52,159 nucleotides of DNA from Coriobacteriaceae bacterium. GTDB lineage: Bacteria > Actinomycetota > Coriobacteriia > Coriobacteriales > Coriobacteriaceae. The stretch is from NCBI GenBank assembly GCA_902363125.1, contig CABIZD010000014.1, positions 1 through 52,159 on the forward strand, given 5' to 3'. Below are positions 49,158 to 52,159 of the stretch, in pieces. How positions within the stretch are numbered: the stretch's first letter is position 1; every line of letters starts with the position of its first letter. The position numbers were made by a program, and so were the translations under genes. The notes beneath the pieces were generated by a model, which was not told where the DNA came from, searched no databases, and was given only the letters and a program-made list of their open reading frames with translations.

Positions 49158-50009
49158 ATGTCTGAATCCAAGCCGACGCTGCGCCGCGAACAGATTGCGG
49201 GCATGAATATCCACTACATCATGTGGTCGCTCGATTACTTCCTTGATGTGCAGCAGCGTTTGGGCTTTGAGTCCATTGAGCTGTGGTGCGCAGAGCCGCA
49301 TGTGACGCTCGACCATACGGGCTACTTTGAGGCTGAGGTCCTGGCGAAAAAGGCTGCAGACCGTGGGCTTAGGTATCGTACTCTGTGCCCCGAGAATGTT
49401 GTCTATCCTTGGCAGTACTGCGCACGCAAGCCGCTACATGAACAGCGCAGCCTGGCGTACTTTAAGCACGGCATTGAGCTTGCCGAGGTACTTGGGTGCG
49501 ACCGTATGTCCGTCAACTCGGGCTGGGGCGACTGGGACGAGGACCGCGAGGAAGCCTGGAAGCGCAGCCGCGAGCACTTGTCCATTCTGGCGGAGTATGC
49601 CGGCGAGCACGGTCTGGTGCTTACGATGGAAAGCCTGCGTCCCGAGGAGAGCAACCTTGTGACGACGGTTTCCGATGCGAAGCGCATGATTGACGAGGTC
49701 GCGAGCCCGTATTTACAGCCCATGGTTGATACAACCGCGATGGGCGTTGCTGGCGAGACGCTCGAGGACTGGTTTGCCACCTTTGGTGATGGGGCAATTC
49801 ACGAGATGCACTTTATCGACGGTGACCCGTATGGCCATCTGGTGTGGGGCGATGGCAAGCACGATATGGACGCCTTCGTTGCCACACTCAACGTCCATGG
49901 TTTCGACGGCATGCTGGGCCAGGAAATTACGGACGGTCGTTACTACGATGACCCGGCGGCGGCAGATGCCAAGAACATGGCCGCATTCGAGAAATATCTG
50001 ATTGACTAA
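49158..50009 (+). CDS. frlC: FrlC-like sugar epimerase (TIM barrel)
   Basis: 283 residues. Xylose-isomerase-like TIM barrel: I-H-Y-I-M-W-S, F-E-S-I-E-L-W, acidic metal ligands in L-T-M-E-S-L and H-E-M-H-F-I-D-G and E-I-T-D-G-R. The stretch S-N-L-V-T-T-V-S-D and G-H-L-V-W-G-D-G resembles FrlC, the fructoselysine 3-epimerase. The ATG begins 1 base after the amidohydrolase stop. Exact substrate unproven. Confidence 0.75.
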   Translation: MSESKPTLRREQIAGMNIHYIMWSLDYFLDVQQRLGFESIELWCAEPHVTLDHTGYFEAEVLAKKAADRGLRYRTLCPENVVYPWQYCARKPLHEQRSLAYFKHGIELAEVLGCDRMSVNSGWGDWDEDREEAWKRSREHLSILAEYAGEHGLVLTMESLRPEESNLVTTVSDAKRMIDEVASPYLQPMVDTTAMGVAGETLEDWFATFGDGAIHEMHFIDGDPYGHLVWGDGKHDMDAFVATLNVHGFDGMLGQEITDGRYYDDPAAADAKNMAAFEKYLID

Positions 50010-50070
50010 AACAACTATCGGCCACGCAGCCAACGTCATTGATTGCGGCCAAACAAGAAAGGAACTGGAT

Positions 50071-51039
50071 ATGAACGCACACGATCTGATCAAAGAGGCA
50101 ATTGCCGAGAAGGGCAAGTTCGACAGCGTCTACTGGATTGCTTGCGGTGGCTCCATGATCGATTTGATCCCGGCCCATGAGCTTCTGCAGCGCGAGGCAA
50201 CCACCTTCACTTCGTATATCTATACGGCTCGCGAGTTCGATATCATGCGTCCGCGTCGTCTGGGCGAGAAGTCCCTGGTCATCGCTTGTAGCCACAGTGG
50301 CAACACCCCTGAGGTCGTCGAGGGCTGCGAGATTGCCCTTGCTGCCGGCGCTACGGTGATCGCCCAGACCGACAACGCTGGATCTAAGATCGACACCGGT
50401 AAATGGACCACGTGGGTCTACCCGTGGGGCGAGGGCGTGCCGCAGGCCGAGGTCCCCGCTGGCATTTCGCTGTCGCTTGCGGCAGAGCTGCTCGATCAGC
50501 AGGAGGGTTACGCCGATCTTGCCGATATGTATGCCGGTATCGCCGAGATGGATAAGATTCTTCCCCCGGCACGCGAGAAGGTAAATGCCGAGCTGGGCGA
50601 TCGCTTTGCCAAGCTTTGCCAGGAGCACGAGTTCTTCTATATTCTGGGCAGCGGTCCCAACTTTAGCCAGACCTACGGTTTCGCTATCTGCTCTCTTATG
50701 GAGATGCAGTGGCAGCACTGCAGCTACATCCACTCTGCCGAGTACTTCCACGGCCCCTTCGAGGCTACTCAGGATGGCGTTTTTTACTTCCTGCAGATGG
50801 GCTCCAGCGAGTGCCGTGCTATGGACGAGCGCGCCCTGGCGTTCCTTAAGACGCATACCGATACGCTGATGGTGCTCGATGCCAAGGAGTACGGTATGGA
50901 AGCCGTGCCGGCGAGCGTCCGTGCCTATCTGGACCCGGTGCTGTTCTACGCCATGAACTGCGAGCTGCGTGCCGCACGCGGCAAGGTGTTTGATCACGAT
51001 CCCGATTTCCGTCGCTATATGGGTGTTGTCGAGTACTAG
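50071..51039 (+). CDS. frlB: FrlB-like fructosamine-6-phosphate deglycase (SIS domains)
   Basis: 322 residues. Two SIS domains: W-I-A-C-G-G-S near residue 25, then S-H-S-G-N-T-P-E and I-L-G-S-G-P-N-F. H-S-A-E-Y-F-H-G-P-F-E matches FrlB, which hydrolyses fructosamine-6-phosphates such as fructoselysine-6-P to glucose-6-P plus amine. GGA 7 bases before ATG 50071. Supports a fructosamine-type pathway. Confidence 0.8.
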   Translation: MNAHDLIKEAIAEKGKFDSVYWIACGGSMIDLIPAHELLQREATTFTSYIYTAREFDIMRPRRLGEKSLVIACSHSGNTPEVVEGCEIALAAGATVIAQTDNAGSKIDTGKWTTWVYPWGEGVPQAEVPAGISLSLAAELLDQQEGYADLADMYAGIAEMDKILPPAREKVNAELGDRFAKLCQEHEFFYILGSGPNFSQTYGFAICSLMEMQWQHCSYIHSAEYFHGPFEATQDGVFYFLQMGSSECRAMDERALAFLKTHTDTLMVLDAKEYGMEAVPASVRAYLDPVLFYAMNCELRAARGKVFDHDPDFRRYMGVVEY

Positions 51040-51053
51040 AAGGAGCAAAGGCC

Positions 51054-51917
51054 ATGGCATTTAACGTTAACGCGCTCGGATTTGGCGACAACGTCGTCGA
51101 TCGCTACGAGCATATCCACACCATGTATCCCGGCGGCAATGCGGTGAACTTCGCCGTTTATGCCAAGAAATGCGGTGCCGCACGCTCCGCATACATGGGC
51201 ATTTTTGGCAATGATGCCGCTGCCGAGCATGTCATTGCAAGCCTCGAGGATGAGGGTATCGAGCTTGACAAGTGCGAGCAGATGATTGGCGAGAACGGAG
51301 CGGCTCGCGTGACCGTCGTTGACGGTGACCGTGTCTTCCTCGGCTCCAACGAGGGCGGTATCCGTGGCGATGCGCGTTATGTCCTCGATCGCTTTGACCT
51401 TTCGTACATGAAGCAGTTCGATGTGGTTCATTCGGGCAACTATTGCTTTACCGAGCGCGAGCTGCCCAAGCTGAAGGCTGCGGGCGTCACGGTCTCTTTT
51501 GACTTTTCGGACGACTCCACCGACGAGTACTACGAGCAGATTGCGCCCTACGTCGATTTCGCTTTCTTTAGTGCGGCGGATGCCGCGAGTGAGGACGAGA
51601 TTCGCGAGCGTCTGGCATGGGTGAAGGGCCTGGGTCCGCGTTTTGTGTCGGCTACGGCGGGCGCCGAGGGCTGCATTGCTTACGACGGCGAGCGTTATTA
51701 CCGCCAGCTGGCTAAACCGGTAACGGACATGAAGGACACCATGGGGGCGGGCGACTCGTTCCTCACCTCGTTTTTGATGTGCTATCTCGATTCCGCCAAG
51801 CGCGGTGAGGATGGTTCTGAGGCTATTGAGCGGGCGCTTGACTTCGCGGCCAGGTTTGCCTCGACCGTATGCGGCATGGAAGGCTCTTGGGGCCACGGGG
51901 CGCCGATTTCCGAATAG
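51054..51917 (+). CDS. frlD: FrlD-like PfkB-family kinase
   Basis: 287 residues. PfkB sugar kinase: N-terminal G-F-G-D-N-V-V-D, G-G-N-A-V-N-F-A sugar-binding loop, and C-terminal D-T-M-G-A-G-D-S-F-L with catalytic Asp. The short size and start resemble FrlD, fructoselysine 6-kinase. It follows FrlB by 14 bases and completes kinase, deglycase and epimerase in one operon. Confidence 0.8.
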   Translation: MAFNVNALGFGDNVVDRYEHIHTMYPGGNAVNFAVYAKKCGAARSAYMGIFGNDAAAEHVIASLEDEGIELDKCEQMIGENGAARVTVVDGDRVFLGSNEGGIRGDARYVLDRFDLSYMKQFDVVHSGNYCFTERELPKLKAAGVTVSFDFSDDSTDEYYEQIAPYVDFAFFSAADAASEDEIRERLAWVKGLGPRFVSATAGAEGCIAYDGERYYRQLAKPVTDMKDTMGAGDSFLTSFLMCYLDSAKRGEDGSEAIERALDFAARFASTVCGMEGSWGHGAPISE

Positions 51918-51955
51918 CCGAGCGGGCTCAGGGAGCTGCATTAGTGCCTCCCTGT
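51918..51955 (+). terminator. weak hairpin at end of frl-like operon
   Basis: CAGGGAG pairs with CTCCCTG, flanked by partly matching GCCGAG / CTCGGT. No T run follows, so termination is uncertain. Confidence 0.45.
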
Positions 51956-51979
51956 GACTCGGTGGTCAAAAAATGCCAA

Positions 51980-52014
51980 ATATGAGTACTGTGACTAATT
52001 TAGTCGCAGCATAA
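51980..52014. other. imperfect palindrome at right edge
   Basis: GACTAAT-TTAGTC core (51993-52005) with partly matching outer CTG/CAG and TATG/CATA. Function unknown; could be an operator or an element end. Confidence 0.4.
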
Positions 52015-52107
52015 TTGACCCCTTCAGACGTGATTTAAGCGTTTGGAGGGATCGCGCGCGCGAGCGTGGTGTAAGAAGGCGCATCGCCTGCTGCCGTCGC
52101 CAGCCGA

Positions 52108-52159
52108 ATCTTACTCCTTCCTGAGGCCGTAGGTCTCGGTTATCTCCGCGACGATCCGG
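52108..52159 (-). CDS. partial gene, C-terminal end only
   Basis: Minus-strand frame open from the right edge, ending at TAA (52108-52110), last residues I-V-A-E-I-T-E-T-Y-G-L-R-K-E. Sixteen residues only. The style fits a transposase tail, but this is too short to assign. Confidence 0.35.

Noticed and set aside
1..52159. CRISPR array or rRNA genes
   Set aside because: No regularly spaced direct repeats, no cas genes and no rRNA sequence were seen.

Overview
The window looks like chromosome from a Coriobacteriia gut actinobacterium, most likely a Collinsella or close relative. This is inferred from the high-GC coding, the mix of actinobacterial and anaerobe genes (class III ribonucleotide reductase nrdDG, FeS aldo/keto reductase, flavodoxin/DUF3793, polar amino-acid ABC system, O-acetylhomoserine sulfhydrylase) and the tRNA promoter style. 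No species call is possible from sequence alone.

Layout. 1-1850: insertion-sequence scar, with the end of an IS3-family transposase followed by an IS110-family element whose transposase carries an extra XRE-type helix-turn-helix. 1850-8210: palindromic intergenic DNA, then tRNA-Leu, a SpoIIE-type phosphatase and a STAS+HATPase switch protein, tRNAs Gly-Cys-Gly, an alpha-glucosidase, and tRNAs Gly-Val. 8500-13740: nrdD (with an NrdR box), two very long perfect or near-perfect hairpins, nrdG, then folE / HD-domain protein / folB. 13750-21220: housekeeping genes (YgjP-like metallopeptidase, M19 dipeptidase, SlyD-like FKBP, UreE-like protein, HAD, PerR-like regulator, acylphosphatase, two-domain oxidoreductase, RNase HI, LysR). 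21240-29110: metY with a leader peptide, secreted and small membrane proteins, panE, a cyclase remnant, aldo/keto reductase, Gfo/Idh protein and endonuclease IV, the last two preceded by a pair of covarying hairpins. 29170-36200: amino-acid ABC transporter, flavodoxin-DUF3793, a divergent HMA metal protein with a CsoR-like operator, and a LexA-controlled YolD/Y-family polymerase pair. 36390-42600: ADH-like fragment, pgi, and a 3.5 kb insert behind pgi (VirD4-like coupling protein, ClpP-like protease, unknown protein) ending in a second, diverged copy of the pgi 3' end and terminator. 42600-45110: deoC and two HAD phosphatases. 45138-51917: a GntR-controlled locus with a YfcC-type transporter, amidohydrolase, FrlC-, FrlB- and FrlD-like enzymes, read here as a fructosamine (Amadori product) catabolic operon. 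The last 240 bases hold a partial reverse-strand frame.

The most notable items are: the minimal mobile element in the pgi 3' end; the fructosamine-type operon with unusual transporter and a metal-site-altered amidohydrolase; several intergenic long hairpins, two of which show compensatory base changes; a cysteine-containing leader peptide before metY; and a HAD protein lacking its nucleophile.
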